The notes beneath the pieces are model-generated. The model ran no database searches. It was not told where the DNA came from and was given only the letters and a program-made list of their open reading frames with translations. A program made the translations under genes and the position numbers. From assembly GCA_026785985.1 (NCBI GenBank), contig JAJAYX010000515.1, forward strand, positions 1 to 5,136: a DNA stretch of 5,136 nt, written 5' to 3'. This stretch comes from Rudanella sp. GTDB lineage: Bacteria > Bacteroidota > Bacteroidia > Cytophagales > Spirosomataceae. Numbering within the stretch: the first letter of the stretch is position 1; each line of letters begins with the position of its first letter. Shown piece by piece: positions 1 through 5,132 of the stretch.

Positions 1-2
1 AC

Positions 3-584
3 GGAGCCGCTTTGCTAAATGCTTACGAACTGTATGAGTACGATACTAGAAATCGGGTAGTGCAGCGTCGACTATATTACCGCCAAAGCCAACCTACATC
101 GGGTACTGACTTCGACCTCTATCAGGAACAACGATTTCAGTATGTAGATGAAAATAAGGTAGTTAGTCGGAATTATTATTTTACGTCTGGCAAATCCTGG
201 TTGCAGAAATGGACCGAAACCCTTACCGAAAACAGACGCCCCGTTCGAGCGAGTTCATATAACCCTGACAGCGACGGAACATCACGTGGGCTTTTATTTG
301 AAGACAGAACTTACGTTTATGAAGGGGGTCGTTTGGCCAAAGAAGAGTACAGAAATGCTAAGCATGAGTTGTATCAAACCAACGAACGACACTATAACGG
401 TCGTACTGCTGAGGTGGGTATCATTTACCCCGGTCAGAGTAGGTTTGTGATTCAGGTACTCGACTATGACCGTCGCGGACGTCTAATCAAGCAGCAGTTT
501 CGAAACCCAAATTTTGGAACTCAATTACAAACGCTGGTTGCGCCGGTGTTTCCACCTATCAGTGTGTTTGAGTACAACGATTAA
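3..584 (+). CDS. YD-like repeat protein, 3' portion (5' end outside window)
   Basis: The reading frame is open from base 3 to a TAA at 582-584 and has no in-frame ATG near its left end. A TTG at 12-14 is the only early start-like codon, so the gene most probably begins upstream of the window. The visible 190 or so residues are rich in Tyr, Arg and Asn. They carry a recurring beta-hairpin-like unit, aromatic-x-Tyr-Asp followed by Gly/Asn-Arg-Leu/Val and a basic or polar strand. Counting from the TTG, units sit near residues 8-18 (YEYDTRNRVV), 42-52 (FQYVDENKVV), 101-110 (YVYEGGRLAK) and 150-160 (LDYDRRGRLI), with a last partial FEYND at the C-terminus. The pattern resembles YD/RHS-type repeats or the short secreted repeat proteins common in Bacteroidota, but no polymorphic toxin tip or other catalytic domain is visible. 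Any signal peptide would lie off the left edge. The exact family is not recognised; a cell-surface or periplasmic location is a guess. Confidence 0.7.
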   Translation, partial: GAALLNAYELYEYDTRNRVVQRRLYYRQSQPTSGTDFDLYQEQRFQYVDENKVVSRNYYFTSGKSWLQKWTETLTENRRPVRASSYNPDSDGTSRGLLFEDRTYVYEGGRLAKEEYRNAKHELYQTNERHYNGRTAEVGIIYPGQSRFVIQVLDYDRRGRLIKQQFRNPNFGTQLQTLVAPVFPPISVFEYND

Positions 585-825
585 TTGAGTGTAGTAGCTC
601 CATTTTACTGGTGGAGCTACAGTTGTAGTTGGTGCGGTTTGGGCCCAAAGGGTAGTTGGGGACAGTATTTCCAGCATTAAAATAAAGCGCTTCATACAAA
701 CAGTTTCAGGTTTTGACTAGTAGAGTTAAATAGAGTCGCCTGCGTTGGAACGTTAAGGTTTTTTAGCAAGCGATCGGAGCCGCTCATGCGGACATAGTCA
801 AACTAAACCAACAGTAAACAATCGT
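585..825. other. Intergenic region upstream of the aldo/keto reductase
   Basis: This is 241 bp without a supportable gene. It holds the stem-loop at 594-620, a perfect 12-bp palindrome TTTGGGCCCAAA (638-649), and one copy of the 10-mer CGGAGCCGCT (775-784). The 10-mer overlaps a small hairpin, CCGC-TCAT-GCGG (780-791). The reductase promoter must lie here, but I could not find a convincing TTTG / TAnnTTTG pair. No Shine-Dalgarno sequence precedes the ATG at 826, as is usual in Bacteroidota. Confidence 0.5.
594..620 (+). terminator. Stem-loop after the YD-like gene, possible weak terminator
   Basis: GTAGCTCCA (594-602) and TGGAGCTAC (612-620) form a perfect 9-bp stem around a 9-nt loop, starting 10 nt after the stop codon of the upstream gene. 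No T-tract follows (the next bases are AGTTGTAG), so it is not a classical intrinsic terminator. It may instead protect the 3' end of the transcript or assist termination. Confidence 0.4.
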
Positions 826-1707
826 ATGCAAACGCAAACTGAAAAACCGGCTTTAGCGTCGGGCATCATCACATTAGGGGGCAACCTCACCGTGAACCGC
901 CTGGGCTACGGGGCTATGCGCATTACCGGACAGGGCATTTGGGGGCCACCCCGCGACCGTGATGAAGCCATCCGGGTGTTGAAACGCTGCCTTGATTTAG
1001 GTATAAATTTCATCGACACGGCTGACTCGTATGGCCCTTATGTCTCGGAAGAACTCATTGCCGAAGCGCTGCACCCTTACGCCGACGATCTAGTGATTGG
1101 TACAAAGGGGGCGCTGCTTCGCACCGGCCCTAACCAATGGCCCGTTGACGGAAGCCGTAAACACCTCGAAGAAGCTCTGAACGGAAGCCTGAAACGGCTG
1201 AAACGGGAGCAAATTGATCTGTATCAGCTACACCGTTTCGATGATAAAGTGCCGTCGGAAGAGTTTTTAGGATTTCTGAAAGAAGCCCAGCAGCAGGGCA
1301 AAATCAAGCACATTGGCTTGTCGGAGGTAGATGTGAACCAGATTGAGGAGGCCCAGCAGTATTTTGAGGTCGTGTCGGTGCAGAATATGTACAGTTTCGG
1401 GCAACAGAAATGGAACCCGACACTTAAGTTTTGCGAAGAAAATAACATCGCTTTTATTCCCTGGTATCCCCTGGGCGGAGGTGATTTGAACTCCGACGAA
1501 GCCATCCACCGTGTGGCCGAGCGGCATCGTAGCAACGGCTCCAACGTGAGTGAATACCAGATTGCGTTGGCGTGGTTGTTAGCGGCCTCTCCTGCGATGC
1601 TACTAATTCCAGGCACTTCGTCGGTGAAGCACCTTGAAGAAAACACTGCAGCCACCAAAATTGATCTGACGGAGGAAGACTTCAAAGATATGCCGTTGCC
1701 AAAATAG
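826..1707 (+). CDS. Aldo/keto reductase, YdbC/PdxI-like
   Basis: This 293-residue protein is predicted to be a cytosolic NADPH-dependent aldo/keto reductase with a (beta/alpha)8 barrel, a complete length for the family. The catalytic tetrad is visible: Asp64 and Tyr69 in FIDTADSYG, Lys94 in IGTKG, and His136 in LYQLHRFD. Cofactor-contacting segments include GLS near 165, QN near 186 and the C-terminal IPGTSSVKHLEEN from about residue 261. The N-terminal segment VNRLGYGAM...GPPRDR and the strand segment PLGGG strongly recall Escherichia coli YdbC, described as the pyridoxal reductase PdxI, which reduces pyridoxal to pyridoxine in B6 salvage. That resemblance is from memory, and other substrates (general aldehydes, sugars) remain possible. 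The ATG at 826 is chosen because it opens the conserved N-terminal strand with a short extension. There is no Shine-Dalgarno sequence. The gene stands alone, converging on the gene ending at 1771, and the two share a terminator region. Confidence 0.93.
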   Translation: MQTQTEKPALASGIITLGGNLTVNRLGYGAMRITGQGIWGPPRDRDEAIRVLKRCLDLGINFIDTADSYGPYVSEELIAEALHPYADDLVIGTKGALLRTGPNQWPVDGSRKHLEEALNGSLKRLKREQIDLYQLHRFDDKVPSEEFLGFLKEAQQQGKIKHIGLSEVDVNQIEEAQQYFEVVSVQNMYSFGQQKWNPTLKFCEENNIAFIPWYPLGGGDLNSDEAIHRVAERHRSNGSNVSEYQIALAWLLAASPAMLLIPGTSSVKHLEENTAATKIDLTEEDFKDMPLPK

Positions 1708-1710
1708 GAG

Positions 1711-1760
1711 AAAAGGAGCGGTCTGCCGTTCTCCTTTTATCACTCCGCAACGGCAGACCG
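1711..1760. terminator. Convergent terminator with two interleaved inverted repeats
   Basis: Two perfect inverted repeats are interlaced between the convergent stop codons. Stem B is AAAAGGAG (1711-1718) with CTCCTTTT (1731-1738), loop 12 nt. Stem A is CGGTCTGCCGTT (1719-1730) with AACGGCAGACCG (1749-1760), loop 18 nt. In plus-strand RNA, stem B ends in a U-rich arm and can terminate the aldo/keto reductase transcript. In minus-strand RNA, stem A is followed by CTCCTTTTCTCC and can terminate the PA2169-type transcript. The left arm of A is exactly the loop of B, so the two stems should compete in one RNA. Confidence 0.75.
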
Positions 1761-1770
1761 ATCCCTTCTC

Positions 1771-2223
1771 TTAGCCTTTGTGCATCGCCTTAATCTTGTC
1801 GAGAGCACCTTTCAATTCGCTCAACTGGCCCTGTAGTTGCTCCTTAATATAGGCTGGAATATGATGCCCCTCAATGGCATCTTCGTAGGCTTCGATGGCG
1901 GCATTCTCGCCAAACTCCACCGAACTCAAAACGGCATCGCTGTCTTTACCCGTAAAAGCGGCTTTAACGTCGATCCAGGCGCGGTGAATTTTGCTACTTG
2001 CGTCGGTTGACGTGGCATCCCAAACGGCAGTACCGTCGATCCGAACGATGTGGTCGGCCAATTGACTGCGGAAGTTCTGACTCTGAATAATCATGTGCCG
2101 AAACAGCGAATCCAACTCCGAATCTTCAGTGTCTTCAACGGCTTTTTCATAGCCCATGATCCGGTCATTGTTAATCTTGACGAGGTCGTTGAGCGATTCA
2201 ACTATTTCTTCGTTCTTAATCAT
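1771..2223 (-). CDS. PA2169-family (DUF2383) four-helix-bundle protein
   Basis: This 150-residue, probably cytosolic, almost entirely helical protein matches the PA2169/DUF2383 family of ferritin-like four-helix-bundle proteins. Predicted helices lie at roughly residues 4-31, 35-62, 76-90, 95-118 and 121-148. The characteristic ferritin-like pattern appears as RIMGYEKAVED in helix 1 and FGENAAIEAYEDAI (about 104-117) in the later helix. His43, His58 and several Glu residues are candidate ligands, but a metal site cannot be assigned from sequence alone. The family's function is not established; members are often annotated as stress-associated. The ATG at 2221-2223 begins the first amphipathic helix with no spare N-terminal sequence, and no Shine-Dalgarno sequence precedes it. 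The gene is followed by the shared convergent terminator. It is separated by 145 bp from the helicase gene, which has its own terminator, so it is likely transcribed alone. Confidence 0.88.
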   Translation of the reverse strand: MIKNEEIVESLNDLVKINNDRIMGYEKAVEDTEDSELDSLFRHMIIQSQNFRSQLADHIVRIDGTAVWDATSTDASSKIHRAWIDVKAAFTGKDSDAVLSSVEFGENAAIEAYEDAIEGHHIPAYIKEQLQGQLSELKGALDKIKAMHKG

Positions 2224-2248
2224 AACGAGCTGTGTTTTTGTGGTTTAA

Positions 2249-2264
2249 TAGGTTCGTGAACCTA
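2249..2264. promoter_or_regulatory. Inverted repeat upstream of the PA2169-type gene, candidate operator
   Basis: TAGGTTC (2249-2255) and GAACCTA (2258-2264) form a perfect 7-bp inverted repeat with a 2-bp GT centre, 26-41 bp upstream of the ATG at 2223. The hexamer GTGAAC inside it recurs at 2268-2273. A dyad of this size and position suits a dimeric repressor site or an overlap with the promoter. Reading the minus strand, TATTAA follows the dyad directly. The regulator is unknown, and the site could be fortuitous. Confidence 0.35.
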
Positions 2265-2312
2265 AAAGTGAACACAACTAACAGGAGAATGTTTGGAGAA
2301 CTTATCAAACGA

Positions 2313-2349
2313 AAACCCGTCAACCGTGTAGCACACAATTAACGGGTTT
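2313..2349 (-). terminator. Intrinsic terminator of the DEAD-box helicase gene
   Basis: AAACCCGT (2313-2320) and ACGGGTTT (2342-2349) pair over 8 bp around a 21-nt loop that contains a smaller GTGT-AGC-ACAC hairpin. On the minus strand the stem starts 19 nt after the helicase stop codon and ends in GGGTTTTCGTTTG, a modest U-rich tail. Position and orientation fit termination of the helicase transcript before the next minus-strand gene. Confidence 0.65.
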
Positions 2350-2368
2350 CAATGATTACGGAGTTTTC

Positions 2369-3802
2369 CTACCGCCGGAATCGGTTCCGGTCGCCACCGC
2401 CCCCAGTGCCGGGTTCGCGCTCCCGATCAAACGAACTGCCGGGGCGAGGCAGGTTGTTGTTGCGCTCCTGATTGCCAGGGCCGGCATTGTTATTACGTTG
2501 CAGCACCTGACCGCGACCACTGCTACCCGCAGGCCGTGATGGACGGGATTGATTAGATGACTGACCGTTGCCGCTACTGCTTTGTGGCCGCTGACCACCA
2601 CCGGCTGCCGGTTTCTGGCGAGGCTGATTGGTTGGACGCGAGGCTGTTAGCGGAACACTGGCCCCCCTCATGGCATACGGATGGTTGGTTTCAACCGGAA
2701 TCTGCTTGCCAATCAGTTTCTGAATGTCACGCAGGTACGGCTGCTCTTCTTCCTCACAAAACGACATTGCCCGGCCATCGTGACCAGCGCGACCTGTTCG
2801 GCCAATCCGGTGAACGTAGGTTTCGGGAATGTTCGGAATTTCGTAGTTGATCACGCACGAGAGTTCGTCCACGTCGATACCGCGGGCCGCAATATCCGTG
2901 GCGATCAACACCCGAAGATCACCGCTTTTGAAGCCCCCCAACGCCCGCTGACGGGCATTTTGCGACTTATTTCCGTGGATGGCTTCGGCTTCGATGCCCG
3001 CTTTGCGCAGGTCTTTCACCACATGGTCGGCCCCGTGTTTGGTGCGGGTGAACACCAGCACCGACCGGATCGCGTCGTCTTCCAGAATGTCAACGAGCAA
3101 TTTTTTCTTGTCGTTCTTACTAAGGAAATACACCACCTGCTCCACTTTATCAACGGTTGAAGAAACCGGAGTCACTTCAACACGGGCGGGGCGGTTCAGG
3201 ATCGTGTCGGCCAGTTTGGCCACATCGTCGGGCATGGTTGCCGAGAAAAACAGCGACTGCCGTTTGGCGGGCAGTTTGGCGATTACCTTGCGCACGTCGT
3301 GGATAAAACCCATGTCGAGCATCCGGTCGGCCTCGTCGAGCACAAAGCGTTCGAGATTACGCAGACTGACGTGTCCCTGGTTCATCAGGTCGAGCAAACG
3401 ACCGGGCGTAGCCACCAGAATATCGACACCGGCGCGGAGGGCATTCACCTGCGAATGTTGCGAAACACCGCCAAAAATAACCGTGGTGCGAAGGCTCAGA
3501 TTCCGTCCGTAGGCGGCAAAACTTTCTTCGATCTGAATGGCTAACTCCCGTGTGGGGGTCATAATCAGGGCGCGAATGGGCCGGGGGCCTTTGTTGCTCA
3601 GTTTATTCTGATCGAGCATTTGCAGGATCGGAATGGCGAAAGCGGCTGTTTTTCCGGTGCCGGTTTGGGCAATACCGAGCAGGTCGCGTTCTTCGAGTAA
3701 ATAGGGGATTGCCTGTTGCTGAATGGGCGTAGGCGTGGTGTAACCTTCCGTATCGAGCGCCTTTAGTATCGGCTCAATAAGGTTTAAATCATTAAAAGTC
3801 AT
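2369..3802 (-). CDS. rhlE: DEAD-box ATP-dependent RNA helicase, RhlE-like
   Basis: This 477-residue cytosolic ATP-dependent RNA helicase would unwind or remodel RNA duplexes, for example in ribosome assembly, RNA decay or cold adaptation. All core motifs are present in order: Q motif (F3, PTPIQ 24-28), Walker A AQTGTGKT (45-52), Ia PTRELA (83-88), GG (111-112), Ib TPGR (132-135), DEAD (156-159), SAT (187-189), IV VFTRTK (250-255), [11 protein letters not shown] (301-310) and [12 protein letters not shown] (331-340). The N-terminal style and the short linker after motif VI fit the RhlE subfamily; the symbol is given at subfamily level. From about residue 380 the protein ends in a roughly 98-residue disordered tail rich in Gln, Asn, Ser, Arg, Gly and Pro. 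The tail finishes in Gly-rich and Arg-rich stretches ([13 protein letters not shown]) and lacks a DbpA-type RNA-binding fold. The ATG at 3800-3802 sits right before the Q motif, the normal start. The gene is monocistronic in appearance, with a terminator 3' of the stop. Confidence 0.96.
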   Translation of the reverse strand: MTFNDLNLIEPILKALDTEGYTTPTPIQQQAIPYLLEERDLLGIAQTGTGKTAAFAIPILQMLDQNKLSNKGPRPIRALIMTPTRELAIQIEESFAAYGRNLSLRTTVIFGGVSQHSQVNALRAGVDILVATPGRLLDLMNQGHVSLRNLERFVLDEADRMLDMGFIHDVRKVIAKLPAKRQSLFFSATMPDDVAKLADTILNRPARVEVTPVSSTVDKVEQVVYFLSKNDKKKLLVDILEDDAIRSVLVFTRTKHGADHVVKDLRKAGIEAEAIHGNKSQNARQRALGGFKSGDLRVLIATDIAARGIDVDELSCVINYEIPNIPETYVHRIGRTGRAGHDGRAMSFCEEEEQPYLRDIQKLIGKQIPVETNHPYAMRGASVPLTASRPTNQPRQKPAAGGGQRPQSSSGNGQSSNQSRPSRPAGSSGRGQVLQRNNNAGPGNQERNNNLPRPGSSFDREREPGTGGGGDRNRFRR

Positions 3803-4020
3803 TGACTTATAAAACGGGCCGGGGGGAAGAGATAATGTATAACGAAACGAATTTCATTACCCATTGGTCATTAAAAAATCTCCGGCGTGTGAATGCGGCA
3901 GGCAGCAGAATGGGTCCGAGACGGAGCCGCTAATTAAACTACTAACGCAACACAGGCGAAAATGATGCCAAAACAGCGAATCAGTTTCCGCTTTTGCGAC
4001 TTCAGAAGATGCTGGGGGTA
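3803..4020. other. Intergenic region between the helicase and lipoprotein loci
   Basis: This 218-bp stretch has no supportable gene. It must hold the helicase promoter (read leftward), but no clear TTTG / TAnnTTTG pair was found. A run of six G lies at 3821-3826. A copy of CGGAGCCGCT occurs at 3922-3931, with a distant complementary arm (GCGGC 3895-3899, GCCGC 3926-3930). Only a weak imperfect hairpin (CAAAAGCG against CGC-TG-TTTTG on the minus strand, around 3970-4000) follows the stop of the lipoprotein locus. A terminator there is therefore not established. Confidence 0.45.
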
Positions 4021-4578
4021 CTACTTAACCTGAAACGTAATGGAAAACTGCGCCCGCCGGTTGCCTACACCAAGGATAAACATAGACCGGTAAAAACCCG
4101 CTGCCAATGGGCCGGGGTTAGGACTGTAACGAGCATATACCCGCGAAATTCCCACCGATGTAGCCGGGGTATAGACCGGCCATCGGTATTGTTGCCCCAC
4201 CGAACCCTGCCAGGGTGATCTCCACTCGGCCTGGGTACGAGCCGGTAGTAAAAGAGGTCTGTATTGCCCCCCCGAAGCTGGACTAAAAGAATTCCTAATA
4301 AGAGTACCAACGGGGTTACCGGGGGTTATCTGGGTTACAGAGAAAAAATCGGGTTCACTTTGAGAAGAGACAAAGTCGATGTAATATCCAAGCGAAGGCG
4401 ATGGGCCAATGATCAGGGTTGTGTCGCCTGTGTTGTGCAATCGGAACACCAGAAAAAAAGGGTCCCCCCTCCTGAGTTTCCCCTGCGTTTGCCCCTGTGC
4501 ATTCTGAATACTCAATGTTCCCCGCAGAGACGGGGTAATCTGAACCTCGTGTTCGCCCCTGAGCGCGGGGGCAACCAC
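4021..4578 (-). CDS. Hypothetical protein, lipoprotein-like domain without a signal peptide (downstream half)
   Basis: The open frame after the TAG contains no early ATG; the first start-like codon is GTG at 4576-4578, giving 185 residues. The protein has no signal peptide or membrane segment, although its close similarity to the exported upstream half suggests it evolved as an extracytoplasmic domain. Visible features are a beta-rich region (TLSIQNAQ, FFLVFRLHNTGD at about 41-52, YYIDFVSS, FFSVTQIT) and a Pro/Tyr-rich C-terminal part. The latter contains LLLPARTQAEWRSPW, YRWPVYTP and a closing strand AQFSITFQVK. The layout recalls small immunoglobulin-like or BsuPI-like beta sandwiches, but I cannot assign a family. 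Whether it is translated alone by reinitiation at GTG, or is simply the distal part of a broken gene, is open; the latter seems likelier. Confidence 0.5.
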   Translation of the reverse strand: MVAPALRGEHEVQITPSLRGTLSIQNAQGQTQGKLRRGDPFFLVFRLHNTGDTTLIIGPSPSLGYYIDFVSSQSEPDFFSVTQITPGNPVGTLIRNSFSPASGGQYRPLLLPARTQAEWRSPWQGSVGQQYRWPVYTPATSVGISRVYARYSPNPGPLAAGFYRSMFILGVGNRRAQFSITFQVK

Positions 4579-4596
4579 AAGTGGTTGCTCGCAACC
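4571..4596. repeat. Overlapping inverted repeats abutting the in-frame TAG
   Basis: Three alternating arms, GCAACC (4571-4576), GGTTGC (4583-4588) and GCAACC (4591-4596), make two overlapping dyads. The larger pairs GCAACCAC (4571-4578) with GTGGTTGC (4581-4588). The smaller pairs GGTTGC (4583-4588) with GCAACC (4591-4596). In minus-strand RNA the smaller one begins immediately after UAG (4597-4599), with a 4-nt CGAG loop after opening the innermost pair. The larger can form a 7-bp stem closed by a CUUG tetraloop. They share the central arm, so only one can form at a time. Confidence 0.7.
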
Positions 4597-4941
4597 CTAT
4601 CCATCGGAAGTAACCTTCATTATAGAGAAAAAATTTTGGTTGGTAAACATAAAAATACGTTCTAATCTCGAAACAAAGTACGTGTTCAACGTGTCCTTAT
4701 CACTAACGTTGCGTAAGCGAAAGGAGAACTGGAAGTTTTCGCCTTCGCGAAATCGGTTGTGGGGTCGGTTATCCATGTCCAATAGCTCAAACGAAGCCGT
4801 TAGTTGCTCGGTAATGGCGATCCCATTCCGTAATCCTGGTTCGGGATCCTGGGGTAAACAACTGGTCAGCAGCACAAGCAACAGCAGGACAGAAGTGCTT
4901 CCTGGAAGGTTTTTTGTTAGGGTGTTTCTGATAAGGGTCAT
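4597..4941 (-). CDS. Putative lipoprotein, C-terminally truncated (upstream half of the split locus)
   Basis: The 114-residue product starts with a basic N-region (MTLIRNTLTKNLPG), a hydrophobic Leu/Val core at about residues 18-25 and a lipobox LTSC with the acylated cysteine at position 28, so it should be exported and lipidated. The mature part begins LPQDPEPG, acidic and Pro-rich as in many Bacteroidota lipoproteins. It continues into a beta-strand-rich domain (LTASFELLD, ENFQFSFRLRN, NFFSIMKV). Translation stops at TAG 4597-4599, just after the FFSI strand. The homologous copy downstream continues for about 100 residues beyond the equivalent point, so this protein appears truncated within its domain. 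A plausible promoter lies at 4987-5014. The protein's role is unknown, and folding and stability of the truncated form are doubtful. Confidence 0.65.
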   Translation of the reverse strand: MTLIRNTLTKNLPGSTSVLLLLVLLTSCLPQDPEPGLRNGIAITEQLTASFELLDMDNRPHNRFREGENFQFSFRLRNVSDKDTLNTYFVSRLERIFMFTNQNFFSIMKVTSDG

Positions 4942-4986
4942 GGCTTTGGGGATAGAACAGAACCGTTAATTAGGCTTCCTTCGTAG

Positions 4987-5014
4987 CAAACTAAACAGCG
5001 TTGAAATGTACAAA
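4987..5014 (-). promoter_or_regulatory. Candidate Bacteroidota-type promoter of the lipoprotein locus
   Basis: On the minus strand, TTTG (5011-5014, at the end of an eight-T run) is followed after 16 nt by TTAGTTTG (4987-4994). The latter is one mismatch from the Bacteroidota -7 element TAnnTTTG. The spacer is slightly short for the usual -33/-7 spacing. Transcription would start near 4980, leaving a leader of about 40 nt before the ATG at 4941. There is no Shine-Dalgarno sequence in that leader. Confidence 0.4.
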
Positions 5015-5090
5015 AAAAACTCTATTTGTTTTGTTAGAACCGACACACAAGCATTTTTCAAGTGAACAGAACACCATAAACTAATTAAAT

Positions 5091-5132
5091 GAGACAGGGG
5101 TTATAGCCAATTGGCTATAACCCCTGTCTTTT
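5091..5132. terminator. Strong palindromic terminator, possibly bidirectional
   Basis: Bases 5093-5128 are a perfect 36-bp palindrome with arms GACAGGGGTTATAGCC and GGCTATAACCCCTGTC around AATT. An A-T pair (5092/5129) extends it and TTTT (5129-5132) follows on the plus strand. In RNA this gives a 16-bp stem with an AAUU loop and a U-tract. The minus-strand side is followed by TCATTTAATTAG, a weaker tail. No plus-strand gene lies nearby to the left. It therefore probably ends a minus-strand gene beyond the right edge and insulates the lipoprotein locus. Confidence 0.75.

Larger units (their letters stand above)
4021..4941 (-). pseudogene. Lipoprotein locus interrupted by an in-frame TAG (possible fused paralogues)
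   Basis: From the ATG at 4939-4941 to the stop at 4021-4023 a single minus-strand frame runs for 307 codons, broken only by TAG at 4597-4599. The first part is a lipoprotein signal plus the beginning of a beta-rich domain. The second part, without any signal, is a full copy of what looks like the same domain. Comparable positions are LTASFELLDMDNRP / LRGTLSIQNAQGQT, then FSFRLRNVSDKDTL / LVFRLHNTGDTTLI, then FFSIMKVT / FFSVTQIT. From the first Leu to FRL the spacing is 27 residues in both. Reading through the stop gives Gly-Cys-Glu-Gln-Pro, which resembles the mature start of a lipoprotein. Either a two-domain lipoprotein has acquired a nonsense codon, or a deletion joined two tandem lipoprotein genes. 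Sequencing error and genuine readthrough are also possible. The domain family is not recognised. Confidence 0.55.

Noticed and set aside
638..649. 12-bp palindrome TTTGGGCCCAAA in the first intergenic region
   Set aside because: It is isolated, its flanks do not extend the symmetry, and it is not repeated in the window. A single palindrome of this size is weak evidence for a site.
713..741. TTGACT at 713-718 as a sigma70-like -35 box for the aldo/keto reductase
   Set aside because: No acceptable -10 box lies 16-18 bp downstream (the sequence there is TCGCCT), and Bacteroidota promoters rarely follow this consensus.
1224..1685. Minus-strand open frames antisense to the aldo/keto reductase
   Set aside because: Composition is unnatural (Ser/Cys-rich, no domain pattern), and the plus-strand gene is a clear full-length family member.
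2681..3512. Overlapping plus-strand open frames (2681-3160, 2979-3512) opposite the helicase gene
   Set aside because: They are antisense to a helicase whose every motif is intact, show no recognisable domain, and are expected from GC-rich codon usage on the other strand.
3965..4033. Short plus-strand frame starting ATG at 3965
   Set aside because: It encodes only about 22 residues, has no ribosome-binding context, and overlaps the 3' end of the minus-strand locus.
4355..4594. A 79-codon frame on the minus strand in another frame, considered as a frameshifted continuation of the upstream lipoprotein half
   Set aside because: Its product has no similarity to the lipoprotein domain. The true homologous continuation is in the original frame after the TAG, so this is a stop codon and not a frameshift.
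4264..4969. Plus-strand open frames 4264-4665 and 4640-4969 across the lipoprotein locus
   Set aside because: Their sequences lack any domain pattern, while the minus-strand frame has a lipoprotein signal and a duplicated domain.
5060..5068. 9-mer AAGTGAACA shared with 2266-2274 upstream of the PA2169-type gene, considered as a common regulatory site
   Set aside because: A match of this length between two AT-rich intergenic regions is not far from chance, and the inverted repeat at 2249-2264 is not present at the second position.
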